Of a stretch of DNA of 64,000 bases, positions 1 to 8,480 are shown piece after piece. Within the stretch, counting starts at the first letter, position 1, and every line of letters starts with the position of its first letter. The stretch is from Acidicapsa dinghuensis (GTDB lineage: Bacteria > Acidobacteriota > Terriglobia > Terriglobales > Acidobacteriaceae), in contig NZ_JAGSYH010000004.1 of assembly GCF_025685685.1 (NCBI RefSeq), positions 248,001 through 312,000 of the forward strand, in the 5' to 3' direction. Position numbers and translations under genes: made by a program. The notes beneath the pieces are model-generated. The model was given only the letters and a program-made list of their open reading frames with translations. It was not told the DNA's origin and did not search any database.

Positions 1-2359
1 AATAGGTATACGTCGCCGATGCTTCAAATCCGTTCAACAATCGCCGCCGCACTTGCAGTTGCCCCTCTTGCCGCGTTGAGTTGCCCCCAGAAGTTTCGTA
101 TAGAAATCCCGCTGGACAGTCAGGGCATGGATTCGCAGCGCCGATAGGATAGCTGTTTGGCAGCATCTCCTGCGGCCCATGCGTCCCCTTTGTGCCGCGA
201 TAGGTTGCAACCGCCTGCAAGGCAAACGGCAAATCACGTTGCACAATCAGATTCCACACCTGCGCATAGCCCACGCGAAACCGCGGGTCTACCGCAAACG
301 TGCTGCTCGTAAACGACGAGCAATTTTGGAATCCATTCGCCAGGGTCAGCGGACACGATGCGCTGTTCTCCACGCTCAGACTCTTTGACAGCGGCGCCTG
401 CTGCGCCATCTGGTTCACAATCCGCAGATAGACCGAGGTATCGCTATAGATGCCGTACCCACCGCGCACAATCACGGATGAAGCCGCAAACGGTCTCCAT
501 GAAAAGCCGATACGCGGCTCTACCACCGAGCGATCAGGCTGCATCAGCGATGAAGAATAGTGCGTTCCAGTCACCGGCCCAACCGGATCGCTGCCCAATA
601 CCGGCTCAGCCGCGGTAAAGCCGCTAGCAATATCCAGATTGACTAGCCGCCCGAACAGTTCTGTCATCGGCGCTCCGTATTCCCAGCGCACCCCTGCGTT
701 GATCGTCAGCGCCGAGTTCACGCGCAGATCGTCGGTTGCGTAGGCGTCATACACCGATTCGCGAAAATACTTGTCCGCATTGCCAAAAGCAATTGCACTG
801 GCGTCGGGAACACCCACCAGAAAATCCGCCAGATCCGATCCTGTTGCCGCACCAGTGAATGTAAATGCACCACGCGGATTCTGCTGCGCCAGTTCATTGT
901 TTTCCTGACGCCTGAAATCGCCGCCTGCTGTAATGTTATGCCGCCCGCGATAGTAGCTCGCGGTCAACGAAACACTATCCGTGCGATCGCGATTGAATGC
1001 GCTGTTCGCATCACTCAGAGCCGCCAGACCACTGACAAAGTTCAGCCCTGGTGGTCCCCAGTTCGTTGGGTCCTGATCGTTCCCCGTAATTCCCGCAGCG
1101 CCTGAAACGTTCGTATGGTTCTCGAACTCCGGCACAATCTGTATCCGCTGTCGGCTGAACTCGAACCCCGTATTCGCGAAGAGATGTGGATTGAACCGGT
1201 GCTGCCAATGCACATTCGAATTGAGGCCCAGCGCATCGGTCTTATCCACAAAACCAAAGAGATTCTCGCTTCCTGCCCGCGTGCTCTCCAGATTGAATCC
1301 ACCAAATAGCTGGTCTCTGTGTCCGATCGTCTTATCCAGCCGCAGTTGCGCAGTATCCTGATGCACCGAGTTCAGCACCGCAGCCTGATAATTGTACGCC
1401 GGCGTACCCGTAATATTCGGCATGGGAAAAAGCGCCAGCAGCGTCGCAGCCTGCGGGCTCACCGGCACTTGATTATTTCCATACGCCTGCCCTGTCGAGG
1501 GATTCGTAATCGTTACCGGCAAGCTCGACAAATCGCCGTTTCGTTCAGCTGCCGTCGGTACCAGACCCGTATTGATCGCGGCATTGCTCACACGCGTCCA
1601 CACATATGCCGCAAATAGATTAGGCCCATGCGGCATCACATGCGGAACATTCAGCGGGCCGCCAAACTGTACCGCGCTTGTCACGTGCGTATAGTCGCTC
1701 TTCGGCGCCGTAACACCGCTTACCGCATAAGGCCGCGCATCCATTCCGGAATTGTCTACAAACGTCACAAATCCGAAGTTGTACAGGGATCTTCCGTTCC
1801 TGCGCGCATTACCAAACGCCCGCTCGATCGTGAACTGCGAAGTCGCCGAATTATTCTGGCTCCCATTCACCAGAAATCCATCCTGAGCCTGCTCGCTTTC
1901 TCCAGGAGCTTTGGTAACCTCTTTCGCGGCCCCTTCATCTTTCTTGATGCTCTCGGGCTTCTTCACTGTGGCAACACTCGGCGCTTCTCCTGCGCCTGCG
2001 GCAGGCGCAGGCACCGAGCCAGCCGTCAGTTGCTCCACGCTCTCAATCGCCAACTGCCAGTTGCCCGCGACTGTCTGTGCATTGATCGTCAGCGTCGCAT
2101 GCAGCGGCTCGAAACCCTGCATCTCCACATCGATCGTCCACTCGCCATCGGCCACATCGTCAAAGTAGTAAATGCCGCCGATATCTGTCGCTGCGGTTAA
2201 TTTTTTCCCGTCGTGCGTCAGCGTCACCGTCGCGCCAGGTACCGCGATGCCGCCAGACGTCACCTTGCCTGAATAGTGCTCGGCCGCAGTCGCAATCAAA
2301 GCCCAGCAACCCAGCATCAGACACACAATCCCATTTCCGACCGCTTGCCAACGGCGCAT
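1..2359 (-). CDS. Oar-like TonB-dependent receptor, partial (C-terminus beyond window edge)
   Basis: About 786 residues are visible, reading from an ATG at 2359 and open to the left edge of the window, so the C-terminal barrel end is missing. The N-terminus is a signal-peptide-like hydrophobic stretch (residues 8-25), followed by a carboxypeptidase-regulatory/Cna-B-like domain (about residues 28-95) whose G-x-x-V-x-x-G-G-x-x-V-P-G-A-T pattern is typical of acidobacterial outer-membrane receptors. A low-complexity Ala/Pro/Lys linker (about 110-155) then leads to porin-like sequence rich in aromatic and Asn/Gly residues (for example NVSGAAGITGNDQDP and the repeated GGDF/GGYG turns). I see no obvious plug motif as strong as in the other receptors of this window. 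Role in outer-membrane uptake is inferred from family; the substrate is unknown. The neighbouring M56 gene lies 22 bp upstream on the same strand. Confidence 0.75.
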   Translation of the reverse strand, partial: MRRWQAVGNGIVCLMLGCWALIATAAEHYSGKVTSGGIAVPGATVTLTHDGKKLTAATDIGGIYYFDDVADGEWTIDVEMQGFEPLHATLTINAQTVAGNWQLAIESVEQLTAGSVPAPAAGAGEAPSVATVKKPESIKKDEGAAKEVTKAPGESEQAQDGFLVNGSQNNSATSQFTIERAFGNARRNGRSLYNFGFVTFVDNSGMDARPYAVSGVTAPKSDYTHVTSAVQFGGPLNVPHVMPHGPNLFAAYVWTRVSNAAINTGLVPTAAERNGDLSSLPVTITNPSTGQAYGNNQVPVSPQAATLLALFPMPNITGTPAYNYQAAVLNSVHQDTAQLRLDKTIGHRDQLFGGFNLESTRAGSENLFGFVDKTDALGLNSNVHWQHRFNPHLFANTGFEFSRQRIQIVPEFENHTNVSGAAGITGNDQDPTNWGPPGLNFVSGLAALSDANSAFNRDRTDSVSLTASYYRGRHNITAGGDFRRQENNELAQQNPRGAFTFTGAATGSDLADFLVGVPDASAIAFGNADKYFRESVYDAYATDDLRVNSALTINAGVRWEYGAPMTELFGRLVNLDIASGFTAAEPVLGSDPVGPVTGTHYSSSLMQPDRSVVEPRIGFSWRPFAASSVIVRGGYGIYSDTSVYLRIVNQMAQQAPLSKSLSVENSASCPLTLANGFQNCSSFTSSTFAVDPRFRVGYAQVWNLIVQRDLPFALQAVATYRGTKGTHGPQEMLPNSYPIGAANPCPDCPAGFLYETSGGNSTRQEGQLQVRRRLLNGFEASATYTY

Positions 2360-2380
2360 CCGCAGTCTCCAGCCTTTCAA

Positions 2381-4222
2381 CTAATTCGGCGAAGGTTGAC
2401 TAACCTGATCGATCACAATCACATCCACCGGCTCTTTCTTCGCCTCCAGCTTCAGCCCGAGCTGTTCTTGAATTGCCGTGACAAGCGAGGGCCCTGTAGG
2501 AGATGTTGACGAGCCTCCGCCTGGCTCTGGCCCACCTTCTGGGCCTTTCGGCCCCATCCGCATGCCCTGTTCGGGCACCCAATGCAGCGCAAGGTCATAG
2601 TGGCCAGTTAGTCCGGTTTTATCGACTACGGTAGCTCCCAGTTGCATGCTGATCGTGTGCGCCAGGCTCTCCATCGATACTTCCCCGCCCTCCAGCGACA
2701 CACCCTCGCCCGACATGCGCATCATCAACTTCGGCATGTCCTTGGCGTCGCCTGTCACAGGCTTGGACTCAGCCATCTTCGGTCCACCCTTGGCCACCAC
2801 CAGCGTATACACCTGCAGCTCTTTTGTCTCATGGTGATATTTCAGGCCAAAGCGATCTTCAAGCAGGGGCAGCAACATCGCCCCGCGTTCCTCCATCTTC
2901 AGCTTGCCGAGTGCGGCCACATCCGCCGCATCCACCTTCGCATCGATGTCGAAGCGCTCCGACTTCGTCCAGCCCGGCGCGCCCAGTATGCGGTCTTCAG
3001 AAAGACCGAAGGCACCTCGTATCAGCATGTCCAGCGACATCCCGGACATGGTCACACCGTCCGGTGTATACCGCACACCCATCATCATGTTGCCTGAGGG
3101 ATCATCCTTATGCGGCTTGATCGATGCCACATCAAACTTCGGAAGATTCGGCACAGCAGATTGTGCAAGCACAGTGCTATCCGGCGCCATGCCAAACATA
3201 CCAAACGCCAGCGGAGCGCCTACGCACGCAATTGCCGTCGCAACCAATGCAATCTTCCGATGAATGCTCATCTTACGATCAACCTGATCGGACATGATAC
3301 GCAGAATCCTCGCTTTCAGATCCGCACCGGTAATGCCTGAAATGCATGCCACCGGCGATTCAACACAAAACCTGCACGCGGTCAGCAGGCTCTCTGCATA
3401 AATTTCAGGCCTGCTGGTCTGCTGCACTGCGGCCTCATCGCATGCCCGTTCACGCTCCTCCAGCATCCGCGATCCAATCCACCACACCATTGGATGAAAC
3501 CAGAAGACCGCTTCCACAGCCATATGTATAGCCGCCGTCAGATTGTCCCGGCACCGCACATGCATCAGTTCATGCGCAACAATCGCCTCGACATTCTCGT
3601 GGCTGAGCCGCTCCGTCAGGAGCTCAGGCCACAGCAGCACAGGGCGAATGATCCCGACAATGCAGGGTTCGCTCATCTCTATAGACCGCAACAGTGGAAT
3701 TCTCCGACGCGATCCCATCGCTGTCTCCAGCCTTCGAAGCGCCTCCACTTCTATTCCACTATCGGACAGACACGCATTCCGGAGCGTTCTTGCTGCTTTT
3801 CTGCAGCGCAAAGCCCAAATCACAACCACTGTTGTCGCGCCTAAAACCCACACTAGAGCAAGTACCGGCATCAGCGAGCCCGAATGACTTCTCTGTACAG
3901 GTGCGTAGACCACAGCAGAATTCTGTTGCCCCTCCGCAAAAGGCTGCCCCACCGCACTCAGAGTCGCTGTGAAGGCTGTTCCTGCAGGCAGCGCACTGGA
4001 CCGCAGGCTCCCCGAAAGTGTTCCCAACCAGACCAGAAGCGAAAACGGGAAAAGAAACTTAACCGAAGCTGCAAGCCACAACAGATGCCGGGCCTGCGCC
4101 CGATCTTTCCTCAGCAGCAGAGTCAGCAGCCACATCAAAATCGCGAAGCCGGTCGATTGCCACAGGTGATTGGCGATCGCAGGCGCAATTCGTCCTGCAA
4201 TTGCAGTCAGTCCTTCCATCAT
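2381..4222 (-). CDS. M56 family (BlaR1-like) membrane metallopeptidase fused to a TIGR03435 domain
   Basis: The 613-residue protein starts with several membrane segments (about residues 20-38, 48-68, 118-138) and carries the zinc-peptidase motif HELMH at 217-221 with a downstream acidic stretch (EERERACDE, about 255-263) that can supply the third ligand, as in BlaR1/MecR1. After another membrane segment (about 325-345) comes a C-terminal domain of about 250 residues beginning near NLPKFDVASIKP (about 360) that matches the TIGR03435 family, abundant in Acidobacteria and of unknown function. It replaces the penicillin-binding sensor domain of true BlaR1. The start codon overlaps the BlaI stop (ATGA), so the two genes are translationally coupled. 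By analogy it would sense an extracellular signal and inactivate the repressor; the signal is unknown. Confidence 0.85.
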   Translation of the reverse strand: MMEGLTAIAGRIAPAIANHLWQSTGFAILMWLLTLLLRKDRAQARHLLWLAASVKFLFPFSLLVWLGTLSGSLRSSALPAGTAFTATLSAVGQPFAEGQQNSAVVYAPVQRSHSGSLMPVLALVWVLGATTVVVIWALRCRKAARTLRNACLSDSGIEVEALRRLETAMGSRRRIPLLRSIEMSEPCIVGIIRPVLLWPELLTERLSHENVEAIVAHELMHVRCRDNLTAAIHMAVEAVFWFHPMVWWIGSRMLEERERACDEAAVQQTSRPEIYAESLLTACRFCVESPVACISGITGADLKARILRIMSDQVDRKMSIHRKIALVATAIACVGAPLAFGMFGMAPDSTVLAQSAVPNLPKFDVASIKPHKDDPSGNMMMGVRYTPDGVTMSGMSLDMLIRGAFGLSEDRILGAPGWTKSERFDIDAKVDAADVAALGKLKMEERGAMLLPLLEDRFGLKYHHETKELQVYTLVVAKGGPKMAESKPVTGDAKDMPKLMMRMSGEGVSLEGGEVSMESLAHTISMQLGATVVDKTGLTGHYDLALHWVPEQGMRMGPKGPEGGPEPGGGSSTSPTGPSLVTAIQEQLGLKLEAKKEPVDVIVIDQVSQPSPN

Positions 4223-4605
4223 TCCGGTTTGCCTCCCGACTTGATTTGCTTCAGAGCCCGCTCCGCGAACTCAACGTCTTCAAGAGTCAGCTTGCCTGCC
4301 CCGATCAGATGAGCAACTACTGGCCGCGTCTGGCCGCCAAATATTGCGAGAAGATCGTCAACCCACCGCCCCTGTGCGGCTTCGCGTGTCACCGCCGCCG
4401 CGAACATATGAAAGTTGCCGACCTTGCGCACACGATGAAGAACCTTCTTCTCTTCCAGGCGATACACCATCTTCTGCACCGTCGTGTAGCCAGGACGCTT
4501 CTTCTCCGGAAACGACTCCTGAATCTCCCGGATCGAGGCTTCGCCTTTTCCCCAAAGCGTCTCCATGATCTGCATCTCGAATTTAGTTAGCCGTACTCCA
4601 GTCAT
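4219..4605 (-). CDS. BlaI/MecI/CopY family transcriptional repressor
   Basis: The 128-residue protein has the family's winged helix at the N-terminus (LTKFEMQIMETLWGKGEASI, then a recognition-helix region GYTTVQKMVYRLEEKKVL) and the short C-terminal dimerisation part. Length and layout match BlaI/CopY. It is the first gene of a two-gene unit with the M56 peptidase that follows with a 4-bp overlap, the classic repressor/sensor-protease pairing. A near-perfect inverted repeat immediately upstream of the start is a convincing operator, so autoregulation is likely. Confidence 0.92.
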   Translation of the reverse strand: MTGVRLTKFEMQIMETLWGKGEASIREIQESFPEKKRPGYTTVQKMVYRLEEKKVLHRVRKVGNFHMFAAAVTREAAQGRWVDDLLAIFGGQTRPVVAHLIGAGKLTLEDVEFAERALKQIKSGGKPE

Positions 4606-4609
4606 GCTC

Positions 4610-4646
4610 TACGACTCCAGTCATAGACACTATGACTGGAGTCGTA
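4610..4646. promoter_or_regulatory. Operator-like inverted repeat upstream of blaI-type gene
   Basis: Two perfect 17-base arms (TACGACTCCAGTCATAG and its exact complement) at 4610-4626 and 4630-4646 are separated by three bases and end 5 bp before the blaI-type start at 4605. BlaI/MecI repressors bind short inverted repeats of the TACA/TGTA or GACT type at their own promoter; the site's position and symmetry fit autorepression. Binding itself is inferred. Confidence 0.7.
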
Positions 4647-4845
4647 ATTGCTGTCAAGCCTCTTGATGCAACATCTTTGGTTAAGCGCAAGTATTCATGT
4701 CCAGATTCCCAAAGAAACAACAACTGATGCCTCTGCCTTTGGAATCGGGTGGGGGTCTATTTGTCAGACCTGCGGCGCGCGCTATCGCTCTGCGATTTTC
4801 AGGCGCCGCAAAATTGACGAGCAGCAAATTTACCTGACCGACTCT

Positions 4846-6021
4846 TTAATTCGCCGACGGATGATCGACATGATCAATCGTCAACACGTCCACCGAGGTC
4901 TTCTCCGCGCTCAGTTTGAGTCCCACTTGTGCCTGGAGAGCGTCAAACAGGTTCGGCTGCGCGCTTGGTTCGGGCGTTGTACTGCTGCCTTGCGGCGTGG
5001 GAAAGCGCGGCGGATGACCATTGAACTGGGAATCATCTGGCGCAAACGTGATGTCGAAATCGTATCGGCCCGTTAGCGCTGTCTTATCTACGACGGGCCG
5101 ATCCAGCACTAACGTCTGCAGAAATCCGGTGAAATCTCCAATCGTCGCATTAACTACGTGCAAGCCGATGCCGCCGCTCGCCGGCCGCAGCCCAAGGCCC
5201 GGCAGTGGTCCCTTCAGTTCCGTCGGTTTCAGCTTCTCACCGCCCTTGCCCACCGCCATCACATAAGCTGGAAGCTCTTTCTGATCGTGATGAAACTTGA
5301 GTTGGAAGCGGTCGGCCAGCAGCTTCTGAATCATCGTCCGTATCTGCGCGGGATTCGGCGTTCCCGCTGCATCCGGCACGGCTTCAATATCGTAGCGTTC
5401 GGTGTTGATCCACCCAGGCGCACCCACGATCTGTTTAGCCTGTACCTGATAAGCAAAGGAAATAAGATCCTCAACCGAAGAAGCCCGTGTTAGAAATTGC
5501 CGCCCACGAATTACCAATCCCTGCATCTGATTCGCGCCCGAATTATTGGGCTTGATTGTCGCCACGTCAAACGACGGATTCGCATCCGCTGCCATCGGCG
5601 GAATTTCAGGCGGTGGTGCAGGAATCGCCCACTCGGTTGCCGGCGTCGTGCGCGTCAACACCAGCGGCAGAGGATTCGATCCCTGGCTCCACTTGCCGTC
5701 TATCGTGTTACTGTCTGCACTCAGCTTTCCCTCAAACTTACCACCGATCACATTCAGCGTGATCGTCACATTCGCTCCGTCGCGATCCACGCTCGTGACA
5801 GGAATCGGCGCACCACCTTGATCTATGCTGTAAAACGTCGCCTTGTACGTTCCCTTGTCGTCCTTCGTAATCTTTACGACTGTGCGCAGGTCGTTGCCTG
5901 CATGCAATGTACCCTGCCAATCGCCTACAATGTCGGTCGGCCCCGTAGCGACCTGCCCGTTTACTACGGGAAGTAGGCTCAACACAGCAATCAACACAGC
6001 TACCATCCAGGACTTGTGCAT
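4846..6021 (-). CDS. Secreted TIGR03435 family protein with N-terminal beta domain
   Basis: I place the start at the ATG at 6021, because a purine-rich RBS (GCGAGG) precedes it and the protein then begins with a clean signal peptide (MHKSWMVAVLIAVLSLLPVV). The 391-residue product has an N-terminal module of about 100 residues (DIVGDWQGTLHAG..., GTYKATFYSID..., IDGKWSQG), resembling the small beta domain common in acidobacterial secreted proteins, followed by the TIGR03435 domain (PSFDVATIKPN at about 145, then the FAYQVQAKQIVGAPGW and MIQKLLADRFQLKFH blocks). The same family domain ends the M56 protein about 600 bp away, suggesting they belong to one locus. Molecular function is unknown. Confidence 0.85.
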   Translation of the reverse strand: MHKSWMVAVLIAVLSLLPVVNGQVATGPTDIVGDWQGTLHAGNDLRTVVKITKDDKGTYKATFYSIDQGGAPIPVTSVDRDGANVTITLNVIGGKFEGKLSADSNTIDGKWSQGSNPLPLVLTRTTPATEWAIPAPPPEIPPMAADANPSFDVATIKPNNSGANQMQGLVIRGRQFLTRASSVEDLISFAYQVQAKQIVGAPGWINTERYDIEAVPDAAGTPNPAQIRTMIQKLLADRFQLKFHHDQKELPAYVMAVGKGGEKLKPTELKGPLPGLGLRPASGGIGLHVVNATIGDFTGFLQTLVLDRPVVDKTALTGRYDFDITFAPDDSQFNGHPPRFPTPQGSSTTPEPSAQPNLFDALQAQVGLKLSAEKTSVDVLTIDHVDHPSAN

Positions 6022-6500
6022 CAGAAACCTCGCATCTGTTTTTAATCTGCAAATTGAGAATCGAGTCCCCATAGGATCAATTTCCTCGCTGTGAGTCTGA
6101 CAGCCAATTCACGTACAAAGGTGATGGTCAGACGTCTGAAAGAATACCCTGCACGGGGCATAGCAGAACAGGCAATCCGCAATCCGCCTTCAACCGGAAA
6201 GCAAATTTTCCTTGAACATTTCTCGCGACTCGAACACTGACTTGAAGTCTACCGTTGCTTTTATGTCGCCGCCTGCACATGCCCACCTTGTAAGCGCGGT
6301 CGCTGACGAACGTAGACCGGCCCCGGCAAAGCGGAAAGGGCGAAGAGCTGCACAAGCGGAGCGCGGAAACCTGGGGAGACTCCTTGCGCGCACGGGGGGC
6401 AGCGCCCTTGAGCGTACTTAGCACTTGCGTTACAAAACAGACCGGAGACATGGTTTACAGCGAAGCGCGACGCGATAGTTCCTCAGCTTCTGGGCAGTTA
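6022..6500. other. Non-coding stretch, no supported feature
   Basis: About 480 bp between the TIGR03435 gene and the transposase remnant. Short open frames here lack RBS, domain signal or plausible composition. It should hold the promoter of the 6021 gene, but I cannot point to a convincing site. Confidence 0.4.
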
Positions 6501-6513
6501 CGACGATGGAAGT

Positions 6514-6990
6514 ATGCCCTGGAAAGAGAGTCGTATCTTGGATCAACGCTTGCAGTTTTTGTCGAGTTATCAAAGGGAGGAGATGTCTGTTACAGACCTT
6601 TGCCATGCATTTGGAATCTCCCGACCAACAGCATACCGATGGATCAACCGCTATAAAGAAGTAGGACCGGAAGGCCTTCTCGACCTAAGCCGACGGCCGC
6701 ATAGTTGCTCGCATGCGACAGCAGATGCAGTCGTGAACGCAATTGTTTCGCTGCTGGCTAAACACCCGTCATGGGGCACGAAAGCTCAAAGCTCGAATAG
6801 AGGAGATCGAACCGGGCATTAGTTGATCGGCTGCCAGTTTCTGTGCGCTGGATCAGCGACATTGTGACCCCTGTCCTGCTTCGGCTGGATTCAGGAAGCA
6901 ACGCCGCAGTTCTGTATTCGGCCAAGTCGTCTCGCGGGGACTTCTCTAACTCGAACTTCAGCGCTCAAGCGCGTCGTCAAAGGAGTGGAG
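6514..6990 (+). pseudogene. IS481-like transposase remnant
   Basis: The first about 90 codons read MPWKESRILDQRLQFLSSY... with a helix-turn-helix (VTDLCHAFGISRPTAYRWINRY) and the GPEGLLDLSRRPH segment characteristic of the N-terminus of IS481-type transposases. At HPSWG the expected continuation (ARKLKARIEEIEPGI) is found in another frame and then meets a stop; recognisable similarity fades by about 6990. The DDE catalytic part is absent. No terminal inverted repeats were identified. It is a dead insertion-sequence fragment. Confidence 0.75.
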
Positions 6991-7322
6991 CAGTCATTTG
7001 CCGTTCTGCCTGCCCAAGACATCCTCGTCCGGACACATCTCGTAAAGCAACTGTCCTTCGTAGTTCCGCTGAATGGATTGGGGGAGATTCCCAATCCCCG
7101 TGAGGACGGCCTGCTTCCAACCAGTGCATTTAAGAGTGTCTTCATCAGCTACTCGAAAGGCTATGTAGTTCTGGATGCCCGAACCCAATAGATGAAGAAG
7201 CGGCAAAGTTTTCGAGATCGCGAGGCTGCGCTCATCCGCAACGCAAGTGCTTCCGAGGTTCCTGAACTCATCGGCAACTGTTTGGGCTTCTTTTCTCTTT
7301 TCGCGAGTATCGCTAAACTCTC
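6991..7322. other. Unassigned stretch between decayed genes
   Basis: About 330 bp with overlapping open frames on both strands (plus 6985-7191, minus 6994-7332), neither with a good RBS or recognisable domain. Its position between a dead transposase and a frameshifted DinB gene suggests degenerate sequence. Confidence 0.35.
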
Positions 7323-7915
7323 TCAGAACCATCCACCGGGCGGTTCGAGATTATTGAGGCGCAGATAGGTCACCAGATTGCCATAGTGCAAGGCGTCATG
7401 ATTTCCGAGTTGGGTGAGAATGAACATCTTGTTCGTCTCGTGACCCCAGAAGCCCGCTGAGTCATTAAGGTGGTCATCCGTGAATCCGGAGAACGCCGCA
7501 TCACTGTACTGGAACGAGGCTTTTAAGTAGGCGGAGATTTCGGCCTTCGAAGTCTTTCCGCTTGCCATAGGCGGGGGCGCTTCACCCTTCATTTTCGAAC
7601 ACAAGTAGTAAGAGATGTCCGCTATATGAGTCACGATCTCTCTCCGAACGATCGGACGTCCTTGGTGGGCCGGTAGCTGTATTTTAACTCCGGCATCATC
7701 TCCGCCGCCTTAGTGATTTTGTCCTGCATATTGAGCCGGAAAATCGACAGCGTTTTCGTGAGCTGATTTGGCGCGGCGATCCGATTGGGCATGTCAGATG
7801 TTATTTGGGCTTTAGCTAGAGGCGCCGGGATTGAAACGGCGATCATAACTCCAAGAACCACGAGCCGAACAACGGCTCGGACAGTACAGAAGAGATTTGT
7901 CGAGAAGTCTTGCAT
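7323..7915 (-). pseudogene. DinB-family protein, interrupted by a 2-nt frameshift
   Basis: Reading starts at an ATG at 7915 with a signal-peptide-like N-terminus (about residues 10-35, ending in AKAQ). It then enters a DinB-like four-helix region (KITKAAEMMPELKYSYRPT), where frame 1 stops at 7631. The continuation (EIVTHIADISYYLCSKMKG ... QLGNHDALHYGNLVTYLRL) is intact in the next frame, and removing one AG from the AGAGAG run near 7640 would restore one protein ending PPGGWF at 7323. DinB-like proteins are metal-binding helical-bundle enzymes of unclear role; secreted versions are common in Acidobacteria. It is either a recent pseudogene or a sequencing error. Confidence 0.75.
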
Positions 7916-8118
7916 TCTAACGTGCTCCTGCCCCTTGCAGGCACGCAAAGCACCACTTGGCGCGCGGAGTGCTACTTCTTTGTAGTTACAAAGAAGCACG
8001 CGAACCGAGGCTCTGGAATCGAAGTAGACTGTTCGTTTTCGATCAAAACTGTTCGTGGACGGACACCACTCGATGCCTTCAAAGAAAGGCCTTGACAGTG
8101 TTCATGTTCGGTTGCAAT

Positions 8119-8144
8119 ATATCGCAATGAAACATATCGCTATG
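8119..8144 (+). promoter_or_regulatory. Direct repeat, probable PadR binding region
   Basis: ATATCGCAATG at 8119-8129 and ATATCGCTATG at 8134-8144 are near-identical copies 15 bp apart, overlapping the candidate starts of the PadR gene. ATATCGC-type repeats commonly precede acidobacterial PadR/ADOP units; binding is inferred. Confidence 0.45.
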
Positions 8145-8480
8145 ATGGCTATCGACCGGGAATTAAAGAAGGGCAGCGCAGAACTGCTGATCCTTTCCCT
8201 AATTGAGCACCGTGCGCGCCACGGTTACGAGATCGGCAAGCTGATTGAGGAGCGGTCAGGAGGAATGTTGAAGTATAACGTTGCTTCGTTCTATCCGCTG
8301 TTGTACCGCCTTGAGGATCGCGGCCTGATCGAGGGGCGCTGGGTCGAAAAGGCGGGCCAACGCCGCCGCCGCTACTACAAGCTGACATCGAAGGGCAAGA
8401 AGATGCTCGAAGCGCAGCGTTCTACCTGGGCCAATCTGGTGAATGCGATCCGCCTGATCACGGAGGCCGAGAATGCATGA
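8127..8480 (+). CDS. PadR family transcriptional regulator
   Basis: The product of about 117 residues shows the PadR winged helix: LKKGSAELLILSLIEHRARHGYEI near the N-terminus, then LKYNVASFYPLLYRLEDRGLI and RRRYYKLTSKGKKML. Candidate starts are ATGs at 8127, 8142 and 8145; none has a strong RBS, and the later ones fit the family length equally well. Its stop overlaps the permease start at 8473 by 8 bp, giving a coupled PadR-permease unit, the standard arrangement for acidobacterial ADOP transporters. It probably represses the unit through the repeat at its start. Confidence 0.9.
   Translation: MKHIAMMAIDRELKKGSAELLILSLIEHRARHGYEIGKLIEERSGGMLKYNVASFYPLLYRLEDRGLIEGRWVEKAGQRRRRYYKLTSKGKKMLEAQRSTWANLVNAIRLITEAENA

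Noticed and set aside
6994-7332. Minus-strand frame of 112 codons
   Set aside because: No recognisable domain or RBS, and it lies between decayed genes.
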